Below, in pieces: positions 1-4,836 of a stretch of 10,930 nt of DNA. The stretch spans positions 1 to 10,930 of the forward strand of contig JAKDNC010000063.1 of the NCBI GenBank assembly GCA_030452025.1. The letters are read 5' to 3'. The notes beneath the pieces are model-generated. The model made no database searches and had not been told where the DNA came from. It worked only from the letters and a program-made list of their open reading frames with translations. This DNA is from Nocardioides sp. Its GTDB lineage: Bacteria > Actinomycetota > Actinomycetes > Propionibacteriales > Nocardioidaceae. Within the stretch, counting starts at the first letter, position 1. Every line of letters begins with the position of its first letter. Position numbers and translations under genes: made by a program.

Positions 1-435
1 GTGTCCCTCGTGCCCCTCGTGGCTCTCGTCCTCGGTGCCGTGGTCCTCGAAAGGCTGGAGCTCGATCACGTCGGCGGCGTCGAGGGTGTCCCCCTCGGCC
101 GACTGCTCGACGGCCTTGTCGACGGCCGGCTGGAAGCCGTTCTCGAAGACCACTAGGCGGGAGGCGGCGACCTGTGCGGTCTGCTTGCCGCTGAGTTCGA
201 GGTCGTGTGGCTCGGTTCCCGGAGAGGTCAGGTTGATCACGTCGAACTGGTCGCCCGCCACGCGCTCGGCGGCAAACTGCAGCGGATAGAACGCGGCCGA
301 GACCTGACGACCGGATGTTGAACCCTCGCCGCCCAGGGCCGAGCATCCGGCAAGGGTGAGGACGCCGGCAACCATGACGCCGGCAACCATGACGGGGACG
401 AGGAGCATGCCGCGGCGAGGGGCGAGAAATTGCAT
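1..435 (-). CDS. znuA: ZnuA-type zinc ABC transporter substrate-binding lipoprotein (5' part; 3' end outside window)
   Basis: The first 145 codons are visible, reading leftwards from ATG 435-433 and still open at base 1. Residues 1-31 form a lipoprotein signal peptide: Arg-Arg, a hydrophobic stretch, and lipobox LAGC with the lipidated Cys at 31. The mature part opens with AAFYPLQFAAERV, typical of cluster A-I metal-binding proteins, and has TEPHDLE, whose His77 is the expected first zinc ligand. The last visible residues (about 131-145) are rich in His, Asp and Glu, matching the start of the mobile His-rich loop of ZnuA. The expected role is capture of Zn(II) outside the membrane for a ZnuBC permease/ATPase, presumably encoded beyond the left edge. 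No Shine-Dalgarno precedes the ATG; the promoter abuts it (see the promoter and Zur entries). The hydrophobic core contains an exact 15-bp duplication. Manganese specificity cannot be excluded, but the His-rich loop and Zur-like boxes favour zinc. Confidence 0.9.
   Translation of the reverse strand, partial: MQFLAPRRGMLLVPVMVAGVMVAGVLTLAGCSALGGEGSTSGRQVSAAFYPLQFAAERVAGDQFDVINLTSPGTEPHDLELSGKQTAQVAASRLVVFENGFQPAVDKAVEQSAEGDTLDAADVIELQPFEDHGTEDESHEGHEGH
361..393. repeat. 15-bp tandem duplication inside the znuA signal peptide
   Basis: The unit gacgccggcaaccat occurs twice back to back (361-375 and 376-390), and a third copy begins with gac. On the coding (minus) strand it makes VMVAG twice (residues 15-24) in the hydrophobic core of the signal peptide. 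Because the unit is a multiple of three, copy-number change would lengthen or shorten the core without a frameshift. Confidence 0.9.
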
Positions 436-449
436 GAGAACGATTCTCA
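435..449. promoter_or_regulatory. Zur-like operator box 1 (over znuA -10 and start codon)
   Basis: TGAGAACGATTCTCA has perfect 6-bp inverted arms (TGAGAA/TTCTCA) around a 3-bp centre. It resembles the Fur/Zur-family consensus of the TGAAAATCATTTTCA type known from actinobacterial Zur. It covers the -10 element and touches the znuA start codon, so bound repressor would block initiation directly. Zur rather than Fur is inferred from the znuA target. Confidence 0.65.
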
Positions 450-472
450 GTCTTGATGAGAATGATTGTCAA
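436..472 (-). promoter_or_regulatory. Leaderless znuA promoter
   Basis: Read on the minus strand, a perfect TTGACA (-35, 472-467) is followed by an 18-nt spacer and GAGAAT (-10, 448-443). Only seven bases (442-436) then separate the -10 from the A of the ATG at 435. The expected start of transcription therefore falls on or beside the start codon, and no Shine-Dalgarno is present. Both elements are covered by Zur-like palindromes. Confidence 0.65.
457..471. promoter_or_regulatory. Zur-like operator box 2 (over znuA -35)
   Basis: TGAGAATGATTGTCA has the same 15-bp layout as box 1, with one mismatch between arms (TGAGAA/TTGTCA). It lies 22 bp from box 1, start to start, about two helical turns, so both dimers would sit on the same DNA face. 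It overlaps the znuA -35 and also the region where a -35 for the divergent gdx promoter would lie. Confidence 0.55.
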
Positions 473-482
473 GTTGAGGTGT

Positions 483-491
483 TGCTAGTCT
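483..491 (+). promoter_or_regulatory. Extended -10 promoter for the riboswitch-gdx transcript
   Basis: TGC followed by TAGTCT fits the extended -10 form TGNTANNNT. No convincing -35 is visible about 17 bp upstream, as is usual for extended -10 promoters. The predicted transcription start near 498 lies about nine bases before the first paired base of the riboswitch, which supports the call. The same TAGTCT hexamer is proposed before infC. Confidence 0.45.
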
Positions 492-506
492 TGACCTCAC
501 ACGAAG

Positions 507-548
507 CCTGACGAGGTGCGCCGTACCAGGTCCAAGGAACGACGGCGC
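507..548 (+). promoter_or_regulatory. Guanidine-III (ykkC-III) riboswitch
   Basis: The segment follows the compact pseudoknot plan of the guanidine-III class. CCTG (507-510) pairs with CAGG (527-530) as the first helix. GCGCCGT (518-524) pairs with ACGGCGC (542-548) as the second, crossing helix. The joining ACGAGGT (511-517) matches, from memory, the conserved segment of the structurally solved Thermobifida fusca RNA. There the first helix is CCGG/CCGG, so the T and A here look like a compensatory change that keeps pairing. The next gene encodes a Gdx-type guanidinium exporter, the expected target. Guanidine binding would be expected to raise exporter expression, probably by exposing the ribosome binding site (see 566-576). 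Confidence 0.9.
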
Positions 549-565
549 GAGACCGATCCCTCGAC

Positions 566-576
566 CTCCGCAGGAG
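566..576 (+). promoter_or_regulatory. gdx ribosome binding site in a small hairpin (candidate expression platform)
   Basis: The Shine-Dalgarno AGGAG (572-576) lies five bases before ATG 582 and fixes the gene start. CTCC (566-569) can pair with GGAG (573-576) across a 3-nt loop, hiding the site. ACCTC at 564-568 or 577-581 is also complementary to GAGGT (513-517) within the riboswitch core, giving a possible link between ligand state and access. The switching mechanism is inferred. Confidence 0.4.
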
Positions 577-581
577 ACCTC

Positions 582-896
582 ATGTCATGGCTCGTCCTCG
601 CTGTTTCCGGCGTCCTTGAAACCGTCTGGGCCTCGGCGCTCGCCGAGAGTCGCGGCTTCAGCCGCCTCGGTCCGAGCGCACTCTTCGTCGTCGCGTTGAC
701 GGCCAGCATGGGGGGTCTCGCCTACGCGCTGCGCACGATCCCGGTCGGCACCGGCTACGCGGTGTGGGTCGGCATCGGAGCCGTCGGCACGGCTGCTTAC
801 GGGATGCTCGCGCTCGACGAGCCAGCCACGGCCCTGCGGATCGCCTGCTTGATGCTGATCGTCGTCGGCATCGTGGGACTCAAGCTGGTCCACTGA
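582..896 (+). CDS. gdx: Guanidinium exporter, small multidrug resistance family (Gdx/SugE)
   Basis: This 104-residue protein has the normal length and four-helix layout of SMR transporters, which act as dual-topology dimers in the membrane and exchange substrate for protons. The sequence is of the Gdx (formerly SugE) subtype: GFSRLGPS after helix 1 and PVGTGYAVWVGIGAVG in helix 3. Glu13, Trp16, Ser42, Tyr59 and Trp62 are all present, the residues known from Gdx-Clo to hold guanidinium and protons. The ATG at 582 is chosen because AGGAG precedes it by five bases and it gives the exact family length. A longer open frame from 516 starts inside the riboswitch and is not a credible protein. With the guanidine-III riboswitch upstream this is a guanidine-detoxification unit. 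General drug efflux is less likely. Confidence 0.95.
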   Translation: MSWLVLAVSGVLETVWASALAESRGFSRLGPSALFVVALTASMGGLAYALRTIPVGTGYAVWVGIGAVGTAAYGMLALDEPATALRIACLMLIVVGIVGLKLVH

Positions 897-914
897 GCCT
901 CGAGGCTCGAGGCT
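896..914 (+). terminator. Candidate terminator hairpin after gdx
   Basis: AGCCTCGAG and CTCGAGGCT form a perfect inverted repeat around one base, starting at the last base of the gdx stop codon. As RNA it would give about seven base pairs with a 5-nt loop. No T-run follows, so termination strength is uncertain. Confidence 0.35.
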
Positions 915-951
915 GGACTCGGGCTGAGCCGCGGCCGGGCGTTCAGGGGCA

Positions 952-957
952 TAGAGT
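952..957 (+). promoter_or_regulatory. -10 element of a likely leaderless promoter (ABM gene)
   Basis: TAGAGT fits TANNNT and ends six bases before ATG 964. No Shine-Dalgarno lies between, and no -35 is obvious. The arrangement matches the other leaderless starts in this window. Confidence 0.4.
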
Positions 958-963
958 CGGGGC

Positions 964-1284
964 ATGCTCGTGGTGAACCGGTTCCGCGTCCCGCCGGGGG
1001 ATGCTGACGCCTTCCGCAACGACGTCGAGGGCGCCCACGCACTGCTCGCGCAGTGTGCCGGCTATCTCCACGGCCACATTGGCCGCAACGTGGATGACCC
1101 CGAGTTGTGGGTGCTGTCGACCCGCTGGGAGCACGTGGGCGCCTACCGCCGCGCCCTCTCGTCCTACGACGTCAAGGTCGGGGCATGGCAGCTCCTCGCG
1201 CGGGCCATCGACGAGCCGGGAGCATACGAAGTCGTGGAACCGGGAACCGACCTCAATGTCGCCGCGACGCGATCGTTAGGCTGA
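964..1284 (+). CDS. Antibiotic biosynthesis monooxygenase (ABM)-fold protein
   Basis: A 106-residue cytosolic protein with the pattern of a dimeric alpha/beta barrel ABM domain over roughly residues 1-85. The N-terminal strand MLVVNRFRVPPGDADAFRND is followed by a helix, then GYLHGHIGRNVDDPELWVLSTRWE, in which the Trp and Glu of the LWVLSTRWE strand are typical. A further helix (YRRALSSYDVK) completes the fold. Family members include small monooxygenases, heme-degrading enzymes and many proteins of unknown substrate. Nothing here shows heme binding or a specific reaction, so no function beyond the fold is claimed. The ATG at 964 has no ribosome binding site but sits just after a -10-like hexamer. 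glyS follows after a 50-bp gap on the same strand. Confidence 0.75.
   Translation: MLVVNRFRVPPGDADAFRNDVEGAHALLAQCAGYLHGHIGRNVDDPELWVLSTRWEHVGAYRRALSSYDVKVGAWQLLARAIDEPGAYEVVEPGTDLNVAATRSLG
1277..1282 (+). promoter_or_regulatory. Possible -10 element for glyS
   Basis: TAGGCT overlaps the first base of the ABM stop codon and would give a leader of about 45 nt for glyS. The identical hexamer precedes the SseB-family gene at 8167-8172. No clear -35 is visible, and transcription could also continue from the ABM gene. Confidence 0.25.
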
Positions 1285-1334
1285 GCCCTCCAGACCGGCA
1301 GCCAGCCGGCCGAGATTCCCCAGGAGTGACTCAC

Positions 1335-2747
1335 GTGGCCAAGGCGCCCGCATCAACCGTCGACAACGTCGTCTCCCTCGCCAAGCGTCGAGGCTTCGTC
1401 TACCCGTCCGGTGAGATCTACGGGGGCACCCGGTCGGCATGGGACTACGGACCCCTCGGTGTCGAACTCAAGGAGAACATCAAGCGCCAGTGGTGGAAGG
1501 CGATGGTCCGGGGTCGCGAGGACGTCGTCGGGCTCGACTCCAGCATCATCCTGCCCCGCGAGACCTGGGTGGCCAGCGGCCACGTGGCGACATTCAACGA
1601 CCCTCTGACCGAGTGTCAGTCATGCCACAAGCGGTTCCGTGCCGACCACCTTCAGGAGGCGCATGCCGAGAAGAAGGCCAAGAAGAGTGGGCAGAGCGAG
1701 GACCCTGACGACGTCGACCTCAAGGACATCGCCTGCGCGAACTGCGGCACGCGTGGCGCCTGGACCGAGCCCCGGGAATTCTCCGGCATGCTCAAGACCC
1801 ACCTCGGCGTCTTCGAGGACGACTCGGGCCTTTACTACCTGCGCCCCGAGACGGCTCAGGGCATCTTCTTGAATTTCGCGAACGTGGTCACCAGCAGCCG
1901 TCGCAAGCCGCCCTTCGGCATCGCCCAGATCGGCAAGAGCTTCCGCAACGAGATCACCCCGGGCAACTTCATCTTCCGCACCCGCGAGTTCGAGCAGATG
2001 GAGATGGAGTTCTTCGTCAAGCCCGGTGAGGACGAGGAGTGGCTCCAGTACTGGATCGACGAGCGCACCCGTTGGTACGTCGACCTTGGGGTCAACCCGG
2101 ACAACCTTCGCCACTACGAGCACCCGCAGGAAAAGCTGAGCCACTACGCCAAGCGGACCGTCGACATCGAGTACCGCTTCAACTTCGCCGGCTCCGAGTG
2201 GGGTGAGCTGGAGGGAATCGCGAACCGCACCGACTTCGACCTGACCACCCACGCCCAACACTCCGGCACCGACCTGTCCTACTTCGATCAGGCCAACGAC
2301 CAGCGCTACACGCCCTACGTCATCGAGCCCGCGGCCGGCCTGGGGCGCAGCCTGATGACGTTCCTCGTTGACGCCTACACCGAGGACGAGGCGCCCAACA
2401 CCAAGGGTGGCGTCGACAAGCGCACCGTGCTGCGCCTGGACCCGAGGCTCGCGCCGACCAAGGTCGCCGTACTCCCACTGAGCCGCAACGCGGACCTGTC
2501 GCCGAAGGCCAAGGCCCTCGCTGCGGAGCTGCGTCGCAACTGGAGCGTCGACTTCGACGACTCCGGCGCCATCGGCCGCCGCTACCGCCGCCAGGACGAG
2601 GTCGGTACGCCCTACTGCGTCACCGTCGACTTCGACACCCTCGACGACAACGCGGTCACTGTGCGTGAGCGCGACACGATGAAGCAGGAGCGGATCAGCC
2701 TCGACGGCATCTCGACGTACTTCGCCGAGAGGCTCCTGGGGGCCTGA
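1335..2747 (+). CDS. glyS: Glycyl-tRNA synthetase, alpha2 class II type
   Basis: This 470-residue enzyme charges tRNA-Gly with glycine using ATP, and is the single-chain dimeric form found in Actinobacteria. The N-terminal part reads RRGFVYPSGEIYGG...WDYGPLG. A zinc-ribbon-like insertion carries C94xxC97 and C134xxC137. Motif 2 is seen as FRNE (203-206) with FRTREFEQMEMEFF (214-227), and motif 3 as GLGRS (335-339). The anticodon-binding domain starts near LDPRLAPTKVAVLPL and runs to the end. The start is GTG 1335, because AGGAG (1322-1326) lies eight bases before it; GTG 1326 overlaps that site. The frame stays open far upstream to 1107, but that part overlaps the ABM gene and is not coding. 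The Cys4 zinc site is notable beside the zinc-uptake gene at the left edge, though a functional link is only an inference. Confidence 0.97.
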   Translation: MAKAPASTVDNVVSLAKRRGFVYPSGEIYGGTRSAWDYGPLGVELKENIKRQWWKAMVRGREDVVGLDSSIILPRETWVASGHVATFNDPLTECQSCHKRFRADHLQEAHAEKKAKKSGQSEDPDDVDLKDIACANCGTRGAWTEPREFSGMLKTHLGVFEDDSGLYYLRPETAQGIFLNFANVVTSSRRKPPFGIAQIGKSFRNEITPGNFIFRTREFEQMEMEFFVKPGEDEEWLQYWIDERTRWYVDLGVNPDNLRHYEHPQEKLSHYAKRTVDIEYRFNFAGSEWGELEGIANRTDFDLTTHAQHSGTDLSYFDQANDQRYTPYVIEPAAGLGRSLMTFLVDAYTEDEAPNTKGGVDKRTVLRLDPRLAPTKVAVLPLSRNADLSPKAKALAAELRRNWSVDFDDSGAIGRRYRRQDEVGTPYCVTVDFDTLDDNAVTVRERDTMKQERISLDGISTYFAERLLGA

Positions 2748-2754
2748 GGCCCTT

Positions 2755-2770
2755 GGCCGCTGCGGCGGCC
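2755..2770 (+). terminator. Candidate GC-rich terminator hairpin after glyS
   Basis: GGCCGC-TGCG-GCGGCC forms a perfect 6-bp stem with a 4-nt loop, eight bases after the glyS stop. There is no T-run. It fits the U-poor hairpins common at actinobacterial gene ends but is weak evidence alone. Confidence 0.35.
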
Positions 2771-2811
2771 CGCGCGACACGCGCCGAAGCGACCTCGACG
2801 ATGGCGCGGGA

Positions 2812-2826
2812 GTGCACAATGTGCAC
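2812..2826 (+). promoter_or_regulatory. -10 region and GTGCAC double palindrome at the lipoprotein start
   Basis: GTGCAC-AAT-GTGCAC directly precedes ATG 2827. Each half is itself a palindrome, so the site is both a direct and an inverted repeat. Inside it CACAAT (2815-2820) ends six bases before the ATG and can serve as the -10 of a leaderless transcript. No Shine-Dalgarno is present. The repeat could be an operator over the transcription start; the regulator is unknown. Confidence 0.35.
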
Positions 2827-3513
2827 ATGAGTTCCCGCGCCATTCGTCTTTCCGCCGTCATCCTCGCTGGCGCACTGTCGCTGACCGCATGCGGCGGGGG
2901 AGACGACGCGAAGAGCGAGAGTGGGGACAGTGCCAGCCAGTCGAAGAGCCAGGCGGGCGGGAGCGCGGGCGACGAGAGCACGGCCGACGGGAGTGCGGCG
3001 GAGGACTCCGTGCTGGAGTTCGGCGAGTTGGCCTCGGTCACGTGGAAGCCGAAGGAGAGCCTCGAGGGCACCGTCGACCTGACCGTGCAGAAGGCGACGC
3101 TCGGCTCGATCAAGGACTTTGCCGGGTTCAAGCTCGACGCGGCGATGAAGAAGTCGACGCCGTACTACGTCCAGGTCAAGGTCAAGAACACCGGCGACAC
3201 CGATCTCGGCGGGGTCGACCTGCCGATCTTCCTCGACAACGGCAGCGACGTGCTCTTCCCGCCCGCCAGGATCACCAGTTCGTTCACCCCGTGCCCGAGC
3301 CGTCCGCTCCCCGAAAAGTTCGTCGGTGGGAAGACAGCGAAGCTCTGCCTGGTCTTCATCGCCAACGAAGGCACCAAGCTGGAGTCGATCGCCGTGCGCG
3401 CAGATGAGGAGGGGGCGACGATCGACTGGGCCGGCAAGGTCACGGATCCGAACGCCAAGGGCGCGGGCAAGCCGAAGGGCAAGAAGGGCAAGAAGGGCAA
3501 GAAGAACGGCTGA
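2827..3513 (+). CDS. Secreted lipoprotein with Ser/Glu/Gly-rich linker and Lys/Gly-rich tail
   Basis: A 228-residue lipoprotein of unknown function. Residues 1-22 are a lipoprotein signal with lipobox LTAC and lipidated Cys22. A low-complexity linker rich in Ser, Gly, Asp and Glu runs to about residue 60. The folded part, about 65-205, has beta-rich segments (VDLTVQKATLGSI, YYVQVKVKNTGDTDLGGVDL, KLCLVFIANEG) resembling immunoglobulin-like extracellular domains of the DUF4352 kind. Cys156 and Cys174 could form a disulfide. The last 15 or so residues are almost only Lys and Gly, encoded by a 9-bp repeat, and could bind anionic wall polymers (inference). ATG 2827 is preferred over GTG 2812 because it gives a standard signal peptide and a leaderless layout. 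No substrate or partner is indicated by the neighbours. Confidence 0.8.
   Translation: MSSRAIRLSAVILAGALSLTACGGGDDAKSESGDSASQSKSQAGGSAGDESTADGSAAEDSVLEFGELASVTWKPKESLEGTVDLTVQKATLGSIKDFAGFKLDAAMKKSTPYYVQVKVKNTGDTDLGGVDLPIFLDNGSDVLFPPARITSSFTPCPSRPLPEKFVGGKTAKLCLVFIANEGTKLESIAVRADEEGATIDWAGKVTDPNAKGAGKPKGKKGKKGKKNG
3475..3504 (+). repeat. 9-bp tandem repeat coding the Lys/Gly tail
   Basis: The unit aagaagggc occurs at 3481-3489 and 3490-3498, with partial copies on both sides. It encodes Lys-Lys-Gly repeats at the C-terminus of the lipoprotein. The in-frame period allows the length of the basic tail to vary. Confidence 0.85.
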
Positions 3514-3547
3514 GCCCCTGGGCCCGGAATTCGTGCGAGCCCGGGGC
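3514..3547 (+). terminator. Candidate terminator hairpin between the lipoprotein gene and dusB
   Basis: GCCCC-T-GGGC (3514-3523) can pair with GCCC-GGGGC (3539-3547), giving nine base pairs with one bulged T and a 15-nt loop. It begins right after the lipoprotein stop codon and ends before the dusB -10 element. No T-run follows. Confidence 0.35.
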
Positions 3548-3554
3548 GATGTCG

Positions 3555-3560
3555 GACAAT
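3555..3560 (+). promoter_or_regulatory. -10 element of the likely leaderless dusB promoter
   Basis: GACAAT ends six bases before ATG 3567, with no Shine-Dalgarno between. This is the same spacing as CACAAT before the lipoprotein ATG. It supports 3567 rather than 3549 as the dusB start. Confidence 0.45.
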
Positions 3561-3566
3561 GGCGCC

Positions 3567-4691
3567 ATGGCCCTGGAACTCGGATCGCTGCGCGTCGACA
3601 CCCCCGTCGTCCTCGCGCCGATGGCGGGCATCACGAACGCGGCCTACCGGAGACTCTGCGCAGAGCAGGGTGCGGGCCTCTACGTCTGCGAGATGATCAC
3701 CTCACGGGGCCTGGTCGAGGGTGATGCCCTCACCCGTTCGATGCTGGCCTTCGATGACGTCGAGACGGTCCGCAGCGTGCAGCTCTACGGCACCGACCCG
3801 GCCTACGTCGGCAAGGCCACCGAGATCCTGTGTGCGGAGTATGGCGTCGCCCACATCGACCTGAACTTCGGCTGTCCGGTCCCCAAGGTGACCCGCAAGG
3901 GCGGCGGGGGAGCCCTCCCGTGGAAGCGCGGGCTGCTCGCCGAGATCCTCGAGCAGTCCGTGAGCGCGGCCGAGCCGTACGACGTCCCGGTCACGATGAA
4001 GACTCGCAAGGGACTCGATGACGACCACCTGACCTACCTCGATGCCGGCCGGATCGCCCAGGAGACCGGGGTGGCGGCGATCGCGCTGCACGGCCGCACG
4101 GTTCAGCAGGCCTACTCCGGCCAGGCGGACTGGGACTCCATCGCCGAGCTGGTCGGCCACGTGGACATCCCGGTGCTCGGCAACGGCGACATCTGGGAGG
4201 CCTCCGACGCGTTGCGCATGGTCGAGCAGACCGGCGCCGCGGGGGTCGTGGTCGGCCGCGGTTGTCTGGGACGCCCGTGGCTCTTCCGAGACCTGTCCGC
4301 CGCCTTCGCGGGCGAGGAGGTGGCGACCCTCCCGGCGCTGGGCGAGGTGAGGGCCATGATGCGCCGCCATGCCGAGCTGCTCGCACAGCACATGGGTGAG
4401 GAGCGGGGCTGCAAGGAGTTCCGCAAGCACGTCTCGTGGTATCTCAAGGGATTCCGGGCCGGCGGGGCGTTGCGTCACTCCCTGGCGCTGGTCGACACCC
4501 TCGCCACCCTTGACGCGCTGCTCGCCGAGCTCGACCCCGCTGAGCCGTTTCCGGTGGGGGAGCTGGGTTCGCCTCGCGGACGCCAGGGTGCGCCTCGAAA
4601 GCGCGTCGTGCTCCCCGAGGGGTGGCTCGACGACACCGATGGGGCCGGGTGCCAGATGACCGAGGACGTGGCCGAGACCTCAGGAGGGTGA
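3567..4691 (+). CDS. dusB: tRNA-dihydrouridine synthase, DusB/NifR3 family
   Basis: This 374-residue flavoenzyme reduces specific uridines in the tRNA D-loop to dihydrouridine, using FMN and NADPH. The TIM-barrel landmarks are in order: APMAGITN (17-24) near the FMN; NFGCPVPKV with the catalytic Cys103; MKTRKG with Lys145; HGRT (175-178); GNGDIW (from 205); and GRGCLGRPWLF at the phosphate-binding end. A helical C-terminal domain follows, with CKEFRKHVSWYLKGF, which contacts tRNA in this family. The length is normal. ATG 3567 is chosen over ATG 3549 because it lies six bases after a GACAAT -10 element and begins at the conserved N-terminus. The final 45 or so residues are less conserved. The neighbours point to a stand-alone housekeeping gene. 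Confidence 0.95.
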   Translation: MALELGSLRVDTPVVLAPMAGITNAAYRRLCAEQGAGLYVCEMITSRGLVEGDALTRSMLAFDDVETVRSVQLYGTDPAYVGKATEILCAEYGVAHIDLNFGCPVPKVTRKGGGGALPWKRGLLAEILEQSVSAAEPYDVPVTMKTRKGLDDDHLTYLDAGRIAQETGVAAIALHGRTVQQAYSGQADWDSIAELVGHVDIPVLGNGDIWEASDALRMVEQTGAAGVVVGRGCLGRPWLFRDLSAAFAGEEVATLPALGEVRAMMRRHAELLAQHMGEERGCKEFRKHVSWYLKGFRAGGALRHSLALVDTLATLDALLAELDPAEPFPVGELGSPRGRQGAPRKRVVLPEGWLDDTDGAGCQMTEDVAETSGG

Positions 4692-4728
4692 CCGGCAGGG
4701 TGATCGGGAACACCGTCCACGCTCCGGC

Positions 4729-4747
4729 CCCAAATGGGACATTTGGG
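4729..4747. promoter_or_regulatory. Perfect inverted repeat between dusB and the exported M15-like gene
   Basis: CCCAAATG-GGA-CATTTGGG is an 8-bp perfect inverted repeat with a 3-bp centre, markedly more AT-rich than its surroundings. It could be a terminator stem for dusB (stop 37 bp upstream), with a modest T-containing stretch (TTTGGTCT) after it. It could equally be an operator for the promoter just downstream (TATGCT at 4755-4760). The symmetry is certain and the role is not. Confidence 0.5.
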
Positions 4748-4754
4748 TTTGGTC

Positions 4755-4760
4755 TATGCT
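4755..4760 (+). promoter_or_regulatory. Possible -10 element for the exported M15-like gene
   Basis: TATGCT fits TANNNT and lies just after the inverted repeat, which would cover the -35 region. Transcription would start near 4767, leaving a leader of about 70 nt that contains a hairpin (CGCCCG 4778-4783 with CGGGCG 4793-4798). No standard -35 is visible. Confidence 0.3.
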
Positions 4761-4836
4761 TCACTCTTTGATCGTGTCGCCCGCCATCCCCACGGGCGGC
4801 ACAACCCCCTGACATCCATCGCAAAGGATCAGCGCT

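Noticed and set aside
516..581. N-terminal extension of gdx
   Set aside because: It starts inside the riboswitch pseudoknot, adds an Arg-rich stretch unlike any SMR protein, and ATG 582 has AGGAG at correct spacing.
1107..1334. Upstream in-frame extension of glyS giving a 546-residue protein
   Set aside because: It overlaps the ABM gene in another frame, reads as Arg/Pro/Gly-rich noise, and a good Shine-Dalgarno supports GTG 1335.
1285..1334. T-box or other long leader for glyS
   Set aside because: Only 50 bp separate it from the previous gene, with no room for a T-box and no recognisable conserved element.
1620..3131. 503-codon open frame on the minus strand opposite glyS and the lipoprotein gene
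   Set aside because: It is a GC-driven shadow: repetitive Val/Leu/Gly/Asp composition, no recognisable domain, and a well-identified gene on the other strand.
3549..3566. ATG 3549 as dusB start
   Set aside because: It lies just before and across the -10 element of the proposed leaderless promoter and adds six residues not typical of the family.
4766..4836. A c-di-AMP (ydaO-type) riboswitch before the wall-hydrolase-like gene
   Set aside because: Such genes can carry one in Actinobacteria, but the leader here is far too short and I could not find the conserved core.
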